Notes under the pieces: model-generated
Database searches by the model: none
Told to the model about the DNA's origin: nothing
Seen by the model: the letters and a program-made list of their open reading frames with translations, nothing else
Assembly (NCBI GenBank): GCA_046759865.1
Contig: JBHIDB010000063.1
Coordinates: 1-6,685 of the forward strand
Direction of reading: 5' to 3'
Length of the DNA: 6,685 nucleotides
DNA from: JAJISK01 sp046759865
Lineage (GTDB): Archaea; Thermoplasmatota; Thermoplasmata; RBG-16-68-12; JAJISG01
Program-made: the position numbers and the translations under genes
Part shown: positions 1-5,770 of the stretch, in pieces
How positions within the stretch are numbered: the first letter of the stretch is position 1
How the letters are laid out: each line of letters starts with the position of its first letter

Positions 1-753
1 ATCCGGCGGATCTTCTTGCAGATGGGTTTCACGGAGATTGAGGGGGATTTCGTCGGCCCGGCTTTCTGGTCCTTCGACGCCCTCTTTCAGCCCCAGGATC
101 ACCCGGCCCGCGACATGTTGGACACGTTCTACCTGGAGGAGGACCTGACCTTCGATCTTCCCTCCTCGGCGGTCCTGCGTCGGGTCGCCGAAACGCACGA
201 GCATGGCGGGACCACAGGATCGACCGGGTGGGGCTACAAGTGGTCCGCGCAGGAAGCGGAGAAGGCTGTCATGCGGCCCCACACCACCGCAATCACGATT
301 CGCTACCTCGCGGAGCATCCCGATCCCCCGCAGAAGGCCTTCATCATCGGGAAGAACTTTCGGCGAGACGCCCCCGACCCCACCCACTTGCCGGAGTTCC
401 ATCAAATCGAGGGCGTCGTCATGGAGGAGGGGGCCAACCTGGCCATGCTCATCGGAACCATCAGGGAGTTCTACCGCAAGATGGGGCTCCCCGTCCGCTT
501 TCGTCCCGGGTACTTCCCCTATACGGAACCGAGCCTCGAGCCGGAGGTTCGCCTCCCCGAGCGCTGGCTGGAGCTCGGCGGCTCCGGCATCTTCCGGCCG
601 GAGGTCACGACCCCCTTGGGCATCACGACCCCGGTCCTGGCATGGGGGCTGGGCCTCGAGCGGCTGGTGATGGCCCTCGAGGGGCTCGACGACCTCCGGA
701 CGCTCATCTGGAACGACATGGACTGGCTGAAGGCTTCTCGCTCCATCTTCTAG
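1..753 (+). CDS. pheS: Phenylalanine--tRNA ligase alpha subunit, archaeal type (5' end outside window)
   Basis: This is the catalytic chain of phenylalanyl-tRNA synthetase, which charges tRNA-Phe with phenylalanine in the cytoplasm as an alpha2-beta2 enzyme. The frame is open from base 1, so only the C-terminal 250 residues are present; the family is usually about 470 to 500 residues and the N-terminal tRNA-binding part is missing. The class II catalytic core is clear. A motif 1 region reads GFTEIEG...FQPQDHPARD. The archaeal/eukaryotic-type segment GYKWS..EAEKAVMRPHTTA follows, where the family more often has RTHTT. Motif 2 is NFRRD...LPEFHQIEG, the phenylalanine-pocket stretch is FPYTEPSLE, and motif 3 is GLGLERLVM near the C-terminus. 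No pheT follows directly, which is common in archaea, where the beta gene can lie elsewhere. The identification is secure. Confidence 0.97.
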   Translation: MRRIFLQMGFTEIEGDFVGPAFWSFDALFQPQDHPARDMLDTFYLEEDLTFDLPSSAVLRRVAETHEHGGTTGSTGWGYKWSAQEAEKAVMRPHTTAITIRYLAEHPDPPQKAFIIGKNFRRDAPDPTHLPEFHQIEGVVMEEGANLAMLIGTIREFYRKMGLPVRFRPGYFPYTEPSLEPEVRLPERWLELGGSGIFRPEVTTPLGITTPVLAWGLGLERLVMALEGLDDLRTLIWNDMDWLKASRSIF

Positions 754-759
754 GAAAAA

Positions 760-768
760 CGCTAAATC
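760..768 (+). promoter_or_regulatory. Weak TATA-like box before the TPR gene
   Basis: The AT-rich patch CGCTAAATC lies just after the pheS stop, centred about 33 bases before the TPR start codon, slightly far for a strictly leaderless transcript. It could give the TPR gene its own promoter, but read-through from pheS across the 43-base gap is equally possible. It is followed by the short palindrome ACGCCAGGCGT (770-780), which would sit near the transcription start. This is inferred from spacing and composition only. Confidence 0.35.
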
Positions 769-796
769 GACGCCAGGCGTTGGGCGCGCGAGTGCC

Positions 797-1291
797 ATGC
801 CAGATGCCTCCGCCGAGATTGCCGATGGGGAGCGATCGCTGAGCCGCCTGGATTACGACCAAGCGTTCCGCCAGTTCAAGGCCGCGGCGAAGAAGGACCC
901 GGAAAACGGTTACGCGTACTTCTGCCAGGCCGAGGCCGGCCTGGGGGTCAACGATCTGGAGCCTCCTGAAATCGCGACCTTGTATCAGCAGGCCATCGAA
1001 TTGGAACCCGACAACCCTCAGTACCTCAACGCCTACGGCTTGTTCTGCATCGACGCCGGCCGCTTCAAAGCGGCAGAGGAAGCGTTCAACCACGCTGCCG
1101 AGGTGGATGCGGAGAATGCAGCGCTCTACTACTCGGACTTCGCTGTCAACTACTATCGACAGGCCCCCGTCGTCATGGCGCAGTACCTGGACGCAACCAC
1201 CGAGCGAATGATCGCCAAGAAGGCCGTGGATTATCTTCTCAAGGCCCTTGACATGACCGAAGAAGAGATGCGCAGCCTGTTGACAGACTGA
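797..1291 (+). CDS. Small tetratricopeptide-repeat (TPR) protein
   Basis: A soluble 164-residue protein built from TPR-like helix pairs, which usually act as protein-binding scaffolds. The first repeat is near residues 4-36, with DYDQAFRQFKAAAKKDPEN. A second, less regular unit lies near 38-73 and ends in YQQAIELEPDN. The third and clearest is near 74-107, with LNAYGLFCIDAGRFKAAEEA and a closing VDAEN. A further helical region follows to an acidic C-terminus (DMTEEEMRSLLTD). There is no signal peptide or membrane segment. ATG 797 is the only plausible start before the first repeat. The gene begins 43 bases after pheS on the same strand, so it may be cotranscribed with it. Its partner cannot be told from the sequence; a link to phenylalanyl-tRNA synthetase would be speculation. 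Confidence 0.88.
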   Translation: MPDASAEIADGERSLSRLDYDQAFRQFKAAAKKDPENGYAYFCQAEAGLGVNDLEPPEIATLYQQAIELEPDNPQYLNAYGLFCIDAGRFKAAEEAFNHAAEVDAENAALYYSDFAVNYYRQAPVVMAQYLDATTERMIAKKAVDYLLKALDMTEEEMRSLLTD

Positions 1292-1300
1292 GCCGTGGCC

Positions 1301-1438
1301 TTACCCTCGCTTGCCCGCGAAGCAGTTGGAACAGAGGCCCTCCGGCGTGTGCAGATGGACCTGGCAGACCAGCCGGCCGCATAGGTGACAGCTCCCCACG
1401 GCGGCGTCGGAACAGATGTAACACAGGCCCCGCATCAT
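1301..1438 (-). CDS. 45-residue cysteine-rich zinc-binding protein (B-box/zf-HIT-like spacing)
   Basis: A very small protein that starts MMRGLCYICSDAAVG and ends CSNCFAGKRG. It has seven cysteines and three histidines in 45 residues: C6-x2-C9, C17-x2-C20, C25-x2-H28 with H30 close by, and C36-x2-C39. This spacing resembles two-zinc cross-brace folds such as the B-box and the HIT-type zinc finger (zf-HIT). That comparison is of spacing only. It could bind protein or RNA, and no function can be assigned. The start is one of two adjacent ATGs (1438 or 1435); a TATA-like CTTAATAG centred about 28 bases upstream supports a leaderless transcript. The reading frame closes 9 bases from the stop of the convergent TPR gene, so the two share a tight 3' junction. 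The cysteine pattern together with the promoter makes a chance frame unlikely, though the small size leaves some doubt. Confidence 0.75.
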   Translation of the reverse strand: MMRGLCYICSDAAVGSCHLCGRLVCQVHLHTPEGLCSNCFAGKRG

Positions 1439-1462
1439 CAATAGGAGAAGGGGCCGCCCGGG

Positions 1463-1470
1463 CTATTAAG
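1463..1470 (-). promoter_or_regulatory. TATA-like box for the small zinc protein, possibly bidirectional
   Basis: CTTAATAG on the minus strand is centred about 28 bases before the ATG at 1438, the spacing expected for a leaderless archaeal promoter. Read on the plus strand the same bases give CTATTAAG, centred about 26 bases before an ATG at 1493 that lies in frame with the HIT gene. The element could therefore serve both directions. There is no experimental support. Confidence 0.55.
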
Positions 1471-1530
1471 CTCTCGCGACAACCCAGAGCAGATGCCAGA
1501 TGGGCGTTTAGGGCCCCGGCCCAGAATCCT

Positions 1531-1537
1531 CATAAGG
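1531..1537 (+). promoter_or_regulatory. Candidate TATA-like box for the HIT gene
   Basis: CATAAGG is centred about 25 bases before the preferred GTG start of the HIT gene at 1559. The match is modest, but it is among the most AT-rich patches upstream of the conserved domain and fits the leaderless spacing seen at the other genes of the window. Confidence 0.35.
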
Positions 1538-1558
1538 AATTCCCTCCATGATCTCGGC

Positions 1559-2020
1559 GTGCCAGGCGGTGAGGACGACTGCGTTTTCTGCCAAATCGTT
1601 CAAGGGAATGAGAAGGCCGCCCGCGTGTACGAAGATGACACCTACATGGCCTTCATGGACATCCAGCCGATCAATCCCGGCCATATTCTCGTCCTCCCCA
1701 AGGTCCACCGGGAGACGGTCTTCGAGATGACGCCTGAAGAGGCGGGGGCGCTGTTCGCCCAGGCCGCCCGCCTCGCCATGGCCGTCAAGGAGGCGCTGCA
1801 GGCCGATGGGATCAACATCGGTCAAAACAACGGCCGGGCCGCCCAGCAGATCGTGCCCCACGTCCACGTCCACGTGATCCCCCGCTACGCGGATGACTCA
1901 CCGGCCGGCCGCTGGCCCGCGCGGAAGGCGGTCCCACTGGCGGAACTAGAAGGGATGGCCCAGGCGATTCGTCGGTCCATCCAGGACGGGACTACGCCCG
2001 CAGCTCGCCCAGGGTCGTGA
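1559..2020 (+). CDS. HIT-family nucleotide hydrolase/transferase (HINT-like)
   Basis: A member of the histidine triad superfamily, cytoplasmic enzymes that hydrolyse or transfer nucleotides at phosphate bonds (AMP-lysine, AMP-amidate or Ap4A-type substrates). The active-site triad is obvious: QQIVPHVHVHVIPRY, with H101, H103 and H105 counting from the GTG start. Upstream come C8-x2-C11 (DDCVFCQI) and H50 in LPKVHRE, a pattern used for zinc binding in many HINT-type members. NINIGQNNG-like and INPGHILVLPK stretches (GINIGQNNGRAAQQ here) are also typical. I prefer GTG 1559 as the start because it places the CxxC a few residues from the N-terminus, as in the family. An in-frame ATG at 1493 adds 22 residues with no family resemblance and several codons rare for this window (TTA, AGA, ATA, AGG), but has its own TATA-like element. 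The final 29 bases overlap the end of mptA. The exact substrate cannot be read from sequence. Confidence 0.93.
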   Translation: MPGGEDDCVFCQIVQGNEKAARVYEDDTYMAFMDIQPINPGHILVLPKVHRETVFEMTPEEAGALFAQAARLAMAVKEALQADGINIGQNNGRAAQQIVPHVHVHVIPRYADDSPAGRWPARKAVPLAELEGMAQAIRRSIQDGTTPAARPGS

Positions 2021-2873
2021 CCCGCTCGGCCACCGCGTTGTGCTTGTGGATCGATTCCTCGCTCTCGCTTCGTACCCACACCTGCACGTCATCGGGGAAG
2101 TCCGGGTACCGTTTCAGCAGACGGGCGAGGATTTCTCGGACGACATCCTCGACGAAGCGAGGTTCCTGATGGGCCCGCTCGACGACCTCTGCCTCGTCCC
2201 CGCGCTTGAGGATTTCGTAGCTCGGGGAGCTCAGGCTATCCTCGACCATGTCGATGAGGTCATTGGCTTCCACCTCGCCGTCTTGGGGGATCTCCAAGAG
2301 GAAGCGGGTGATGGTGCGCTGGTTGTGGGTGATGACGGGCGTCCCGTCCTCCGGCTCCTTCCCCTCCTGGGACCGGCGAAACTTGATGGTCTCCATGGCG
2401 CAGGGGCAGGCGGTCATGCCCATCACCTCCACCCCGACGGATTTCTGGATGGTGAGGGAGCTGCTTCGGGTGACACGAGCCCGTGCCACGAGGCCATAGC
2501 GCTCCGTGGTCGCCTTGCCGAGGGGGGTCTTGCGTCGGAGGAAGTAATCGGCCTGCGAGGAGACCTCGCCGTAGGTGGCGTACTCGTGCCGCTCCAGAAG
2601 TTGTTGCGCGATGTTGGCGCAGACGTCCTCCAGGCTCGGGACGGGATCCTGGACGCTCTCTTCCACGATCTCGCTCACCACCTCGAGGTTCCGGGAGAGG
2701 TGGGAGCCCTTCATGGTAGCGGGGAGGTCCACAAACACGTCGAAGTCCGCCGTCAGCGTGTCAGAACGGTCCGGACGGCGGATGTGAACGGGCTTCTTGA
2801 CGCCGGTCACGCCCACGCGTGTTAGCTTGAACCGGAGTTCCGCGGGACGATTCTGGACATCCGGGTCCAACAT
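1992..2873 (-). CDS. mptA: GTP cyclohydrolase MptA (archaeal type IV, FolE2-related)
   Basis: MptA converts GTP to 7,8-dihydroneopterin 2',3'-cyclic phosphate, the first step toward methanopterin-type and other pterins in archaea, using Fe(II). It belongs to the FolE2/MptA tunnel-fold family rather than classical FolE. The protein is 293 residues, near the usual family length. Visible landmarks: KGSHLSRN around residue 56-62, the metal-binding segment GMTACPCAME with C156 and C158, THNQR with H183, YEILKR with E220, and HKHNAVAERV with H276 and H278 near the C-terminus. These fit the conserved Cys, His and Glu metal ligands of the family. The ATG at 2873 has a TATA-like box about 31 bases upstream. 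The gene meets the HIT gene tail to tail with a 29-base overlap. The MATE gene upstream is on the same strand, but a separate promoter lies between. A FolE2 name in annotation would describe the same family. Confidence 0.95.
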   Translation of the reverse strand: MLDPDVQNRPAELRFKLTRVGVTGVKKPVHIRRPDRSDTLTADFDVFVDLPATMKGSHLSRNLEVVSEIVEESVQDPVPSLEDVCANIAQQLLERHEYATYGEVSSQADYFLRRKTPLGKATTERYGLVARARVTRSSSLTIQKSVGVEVMGMTACPCAMETIKFRRSQEGKEPEDGTPVITHNQRTITRFLLEIPQDGEVEANDLIDMVEDSLSSPSYEILKRGDEAEVVERAHQEPRFVEDVVREILARLLKRYPDFPDDVQVWVRSESEESIHKHNAVAERVTTLGELRA

Positions 2874-2900
2874 AAGCCAGTCCGTCCTAACCGGCGCTGC

Positions 2901-2907
2901 TTCTTAA
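2901..2907 (-). promoter_or_regulatory. TATA-like box for mptA
   Basis: TTAAGAA on the minus strand is centred about 31 bases before the mptA ATG, in the 65-base gap after the MATE stop codon. It would give a transcript with only a few untranslated bases and suggests mptA is not dependent on read-through from the transporter gene. Confidence 0.5.
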
Positions 2908-2938
2908 CCCTAGTGCAACGATCTGCGGACCTCCCGGC

Positions 2939-4315
2939 TCACACGGTGACGGCCTTCCAGGCGCCGGTCTGAAACCGTTGCCCCACGATGAGAGAGCGGA
3001 GGTAATACTCGATGGGCAGGGCCGCCCACACCCCGACAATCCCGAAGCCGAGCTGGAAGCCAAGGAGGAAGCTCAGGGGGAGACGCAGCCCGTAGATGCC
3101 AACCAGTGTGGCGTAGAAGGGCCAGCGCGTATCGCCCGCTCCTCGGAGTGCGCCGGCGACGCTGAAGAACAGTCCGGTTGCGGGTATGCCGAGAGCGTGG
3201 ATGCGGATGAAAAGGACGGTCAAGTCCACGACCGCCTGGTCGCTGGTGAAGGCAAGGGCGATCAAGGGCGCGGCCACGAAGATGACGACGGCGATGCTGC
3301 CCATGATGAGGAGGGCCATTTTGGTGGACTCCCGGCCGCTGCGCTCGGCCTCCTTCGGCTTCTCGGCGCCCAGGTTCTGGCCCACGAGGGCTGCCGCGGC
3401 AATGCTGAACCCGAGGCCCGGCATGAAGGCAAAGGACTCGATCCGGAGACCGATGTTGTGCGCGGCAAAGGCCTCCGTTCCGAAGGAGACCACCAAGGCG
3501 ATCCAGATGAGGATGCCACCCTGGAACGCCACTTGCTCCATTCCCGCTGGCGCTCCGATGCGAAGGATCCGCCGGGCGGCTTCGCGATTCCACAGAGGAC
3601 GGGGGCGTCGGAGCTGGAGACGCAGCCTCCCGCGCAGGAAAAGAGCAAGGTATACCATCGCACCCAAGGTGAAGGAGAGGGAGGTTCCGATGGCCGCCCC
3701 GAAGACGCCCAGTGGAGGGATGACCAGCTCGAGTCCCCCGAGGGTGTAATCGGCCCCGAAAATGAGGTGGAAGTTCAAGACGACGTTGGAGGCGTTAATG
3801 AGGAGACCGACGAGGAGGGGGGTGAGGGTATCCCCGGCACCCCGAAGCGCCGCGATGGAGATGAACATGGTGAAGAGGAAGGGCGCGGCAAAGAACACCG
3901 TCCGAATGTAAGTTCCACCGGCGGCCACCACCTCGGGCTCGGCCCCGAAGAGGGCGACGATGGATTCGCCGAACAGGAGACCGACGAGGATCACGGGTAA
4001 CGAAAGGACCAGGCCCAGGAGGAGACTCTGGCCGAGGACTCGGCTCGCACGCTCGGGTTCCTTAGCCCCGATGAACCGCGAGACTAGGGCGACGGTCCCC
4101 GAGGTGATGGAGATCATGATGGTGAACGTGAAGAACACCATCTGGCCGCCGAAGCCGACGGCCGCGAGGGCCACCGCCGGGTCGGGGAGCCGTCCCACCA
4201 TAAGCAAGTCGACGGTGGTGGTCAGGGTCTGGAAGAGGTTGGCCAGAACCACGGGCCACGCCAGGGCGAGGATGGTGCGTCGGGTTGCCCCATTCTTGCC
4301 CGAGAGCAGCCCCAT
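2939..4315 (-). CDS. MATE-family multidrug/toxin efflux transporter
   Basis: A full-length 458-residue integral membrane protein of the MATE family, which exports organic cations or metabolites using a sodium or proton gradient. About twelve hydrophobic segments fill the chain. The two-fold internal repeat of the family is plain: ALRGAGDT occurs at residues 156-163 and again at 389-396, and RFIGAKEPERA (80-90) in the first half corresponds to QNLGAEKPKEA (313-323) in the second. Helix 1 (LALAWPVVLANLFQTLTTTVDLLMVGRL) is typical. The charged linker between the halves, near residues 228-250, is rich in arginine and should be cytoplasmic. The ATG at 4315 begins MGLLSGKNGATRR, a normal basic N-terminus, with a TATA-like box about 23 bases upstream. 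The substrate cannot be deduced; the neighbours give no hint. Some archaeal MATE proteins export lipids or polysaccharide precursors, which remains open here. Confidence 0.96.
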   Translation of the reverse strand: MGLLSGKNGATRRTILALAWPVVLANLFQTLTTTVDLLMVGRLPDPAVALAAVGFGGQMVFFTFTIMISITSGTVALVSRFIGAKEPERASRVLGQSLLLGLVLSLPVILVGLLFGESIVALFGAEPEVVAAGGTYIRTVFFAAPFLFTMFISIAALRGAGDTLTPLLVGLLINASNVVLNFHLIFGADYTLGGLELVIPPLGVFGAAIGTSLSFTLGAMVYLALFLRGRLRLQLRRPRPLWNREAARRILRIGAPAGMEQVAFQGGILIWIALVVSFGTEAFAAHNIGLRIESFAFMPGLGFSIAAAALVGQNLGAEKPKEAERSGRESTKMALLIMGSIAVVIFVAAPLIALAFTSDQAVVDLTVLFIRIHALGIPATGLFFSVAGALRGAGDTRWPFYATLVGIYGLRLPLSFLLGFQLGFGIVGVWAALPIEYYLRSLIVGQRFQTGAWKAVTV

Positions 4316-4334
4316 GCGCGCCCCAAGTTCCGCG

Positions 4335-4342
4335 CTATAATG
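4335..4342 (-). promoter_or_regulatory. TATA-like box for the MATE gene
   Basis: CATTATAG on the minus strand is centred about 23 bases before the MATE start codon, close to the leaderless archaeal spacing. It is one of the best TATA matches in the window. The 97-base gap between the end of the YjbQ-family gene and this start is otherwise empty. Confidence 0.6.
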
Positions 4343-4415
4343 ACCCTATGGCTCTGGACGAGGCGGAAGGATTTACTCGTTGAAGCTGCCTTCTGGGGGC
4401 TGGCTGCGACGGGCC

Positions 4416-4835
4416 CTATTCGCCGACCAGCTGAACGAGGACCTGCCTTTGTCTAGGCTTGTTGTCCAGGTCGATGAAGACCACCTGCTGCCAGGTTCCC
4501 AGGACGGGGCGGCCTCCATCGAAGGGAATGGAGAGGCTCGGGCCCAGGAAAGCCGCCCGCACGTGAGAATGGCCGTTCCCGTCCTGCCAGGTCTTCTGGT
4601 GCTCGTATTCCAGGCCTTTGGGGAAGAGCCGCTCCAGGGCGCGGGGGACGTCTTGCAGGAGGCCTGGCTCGTATTCCAGGGTGGTGATGGCACTTGTGGA
4701 GCTTGAGGAGAAGACGCAGGCGATGCCCATCCGCAGGCCTGAACGGCCGATGATTTCTGTAAGCTCGCTCGTCAGGTCGCGAATTTCGATCTCGCCTTGG
4801 GTCTCAAATGGGATGGAGCCGCGAAACGTCGCCAT
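4416..4835 (-). CDS. YjbQ/UPF0047-family protein
   Basis: A 139-residue cytoplasmic protein of the YjbQ (UPF0047) family. Some members have weak thiamine-phosphate synthase activity and are so named in databases, but the true role is unsettled. Family landmarks: the SSTSAITTLEYEPGLLQD stretch near residues 45-62, EYEH with H79, NGHSHVRAAFLG near 87-98, LGTWQQ at 112-117, and the closing KPRQRQVLVQLVGE. The first stretch differs from the E. coli protein, which has HTSASLTLNEN: the His is replaced by Ser46 and NEN by EYE, as in a subfamily variant. The ATG at 4835 is chosen over an in-frame GTG at 4859 because the TATA-like box lies at 4862-4868, so the GTG would fall before the expected transcription start. 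MATFRGS is also a natural N-terminus. It lies upstream of, and on the same strand as, the MATE gene, which has its own promoter. Confidence 0.92.
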   Translation of the reverse strand: MATFRGSIPFETQGEIEIRDLTSELTEIIGRSGLRMGIACVFSSSSTSAITTLEYEPGLLQDVPRALERLFPKGLEYEHQKTWQDGNGHSHVRAAFLGPSLSIPFDGGRPVLGTWQQVVFIDLDNKPRQRQVLVQLVGE

Positions 4836-4861
4836 GGCGAGGGCGATTCGGGCCGACACAC

Positions 4862-4868
4862 AAATAAT
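4862..4868 (-). promoter_or_regulatory. TATA-like box for the YjbQ-family gene; decides its start
   Basis: ATTATTT on the minus strand is centred about 30 bases before ATG 4835. It is a strong AT island in GC-rich surroundings. Its position places transcription start a few bases before the ATG and rules against the upstream GTG at 4859. Confidence 0.55.
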
Positions 4869-5080
4869 GGTCCTACGGGGTGCTTGACCGACGAATTCCT
4901 CTGCAGCTGCCGGGCCTGTCGGCGCTGTGGGCCCATCACCGTGGCGCCGGAGGTGAGGAGGCTTTGGTTTATGGTGCGACCGGGGTACGACGGAACTTCC
5001 TCGTCTCGGCCTAATCTGTGGCGATCGCCGTTGGTCAGGAACACACTCTTATGGACTCTCGGTGAAAAGGGCCTGTCAAT
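4869..5080 (+). other. Divergent intergenic region without a convincing gene
   Basis: This stretch separates the promoters of the YjbQ-family gene and the membrane protein. I see no tRNA, CRISPR or insertion sequence. It holds an imperfect inverted repeat (GGCGC at 4921-4925 and GCGCC at 4944-4948, flanking the palindrome GGGCCC). It also holds a plus-strand open frame whose first part is cysteine-rich (CLTDEFLCSCRACRRCG), discussed as a weak finding. Nothing here supports a confident gene call. Confidence 0.5.
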
Positions 5081-5089
5081 GTTTATTAG
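5081..5089 (+). promoter_or_regulatory. TATA-like box for the membrane protein gene
   Basis: GTTTATTAG is centred about 31 bases before ATG 5116 and closely resembles an archaeal TATA box. It implies a near-leaderless transcript and argues against the in-frame upstream ATG at 5062, which would lie before the promoter. A purine-rich GAGGGGAG just before the ATG could add weak ribosome binding. Confidence 0.6.
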
Positions 5090-5115
5090 ACGGTCCAATT
5101 TCCGTGAGGGGAGCC

Positions 5116-5739
5116 ATGATGAAGGAAGGGGAGGGGCGGAGCAATCTCGAAACCTTTCTCGCGATCATGATTCCGGTTGCGACGGTTCTCGCCGGTTTTT
5201 CGGGGTTCTTTGCGGCGAACGAACAGAGAGGCGCGAACAGCTCTCGAGAAGCTGGCTTCATTGCGCTCACTGACGCCAATACAAATGCCCTCGTGGCCAA
5301 CCAGGTTACCTTACGGGATGAGCAGCTCCTCATTCGGGCGGAGATCGCTGAGCGGGACGGAGATCTCGAACTCGCAGTGGAGTTGAGGTCTCGTGCGCTT
5401 TCGGTCCAACGAGGCCATTTCGATCTCTCGGGGAATGCGACCCCGGCATACGGTGGCGGCCTGGAACGTGCCCGGGCGGCTTTCATCGACGACCTGTACG
5501 CACCTCATAGGGCCAACAAGACCGCCTCCGAACAGGCCTTTGCGCAGGCCCGGGTCGAGGGCCAGCAGGGCCTAAACTACCTCCTCGCGACGATCCTCTT
5601 TGCTGCTACTGCCGTCCTTGGCTCGTTCGCGATCGGAACCAAGTCGCCTAAACTGAGGAGGTTTCTTTCGATCTTCACCGCCGCCGTCCTCGTCATTCCT
5701 GTATCGGTTGTGGTTCTCACCGTATTCTCGGTCGTGTGA
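5116..5739 (+). CDS. Three-helix membrane protein of unknown function
   Basis: I do not recognise a specific family. The 207-residue protein has a short polar N-terminus (MMKEGEGRSNLE), then a hydrophobic helix near residues 12-34 (AIMIPVATVLAGFSGFFAA). A soluble, mainly helical and charged stretch of about 118 residues follows (35-152), with DEQLLIRAEIAERDGDLELA. Two closing helices lie near 153-174 and 183-206. The basic turn TKSPKLRR between them should be cytoplasmic by the positive-inside rule, which places the long middle part outside the membrane. The architecture of one helix, an alpha-helical loop, then a C-terminal hairpin recalls DUF4337-type proteins, but I cannot show homology. 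ATG 5116 (or the adjacent ATG 5119) is preferred to ATG 5062 because of the TATA-like box between them. The gene is convergent with the FtsZ-like gene, 51 bases away. Codon use is somewhat less GC-biased than in its neighbours. Confidence 0.8.
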   Translation: MMKEGEGRSNLETFLAIMIPVATVLAGFSGFFAANEQRGANSSREAGFIALTDANTNALVANQVTLRDEQLLIRAEIAERDGDLELAVELRSRALSVQRGHFDLSGNATPAYGGGLERARAAFIDDLYAPHRANKTASEQAFAQARVEGQQGLNYLLATILFAATAVLGSFAIGTKSPKLRRFLSIFTAAVLVIPVSVVVLTVFSVV

Positions 5740-5770
5740 AGGCCTCGCAGGTCCTATGGAGGGACGACAC

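Noticed and set aside
797..1506. The ten-base string ATGCCAGATG occurs at both the TPR start (797) and the upstream HIT ATG (1493).
   Set aside because: The flanks do not match beyond these bases, so there is no evidence for a duplication.
2040..2825. Long open frame on the plus strand opposite mptA (261 codons).
   Set aside because: The minus strand carries all the MptA metal-binding motifs; the antisense frame has no recognisable domain and exists because stops are rare in GC-rich DNA.
2978..4000. Long open frame on the plus strand opposite the MATE transporter (340 codons).
   Set aside because: Its translation is charged, low-complexity and shows no fold or family, while the opposite strand encodes a complete MATE protein. 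It is a by-product of high GC at codon third positions.
4836..4859. GTG 4859 as the start of the YjbQ-family protein.
   Set aside because: It is only a few bases from the TATA-like box and would precede the expected transcription start; ATG 4835 gives the natural N-terminus.
4869..5080. Possible tRNA or box C/D RNA in the intergenic region.
   Set aside because: No T-loop motif, acceptor-stem pairing or paired C and D boxes could be found on either strand.
5062..5115. Upstream ATG 5062 for the membrane protein.
   Set aside because: It lies before the TATA-like box at 5081-5089, and the extra 18 residues would not form part of a signal or membrane helix.
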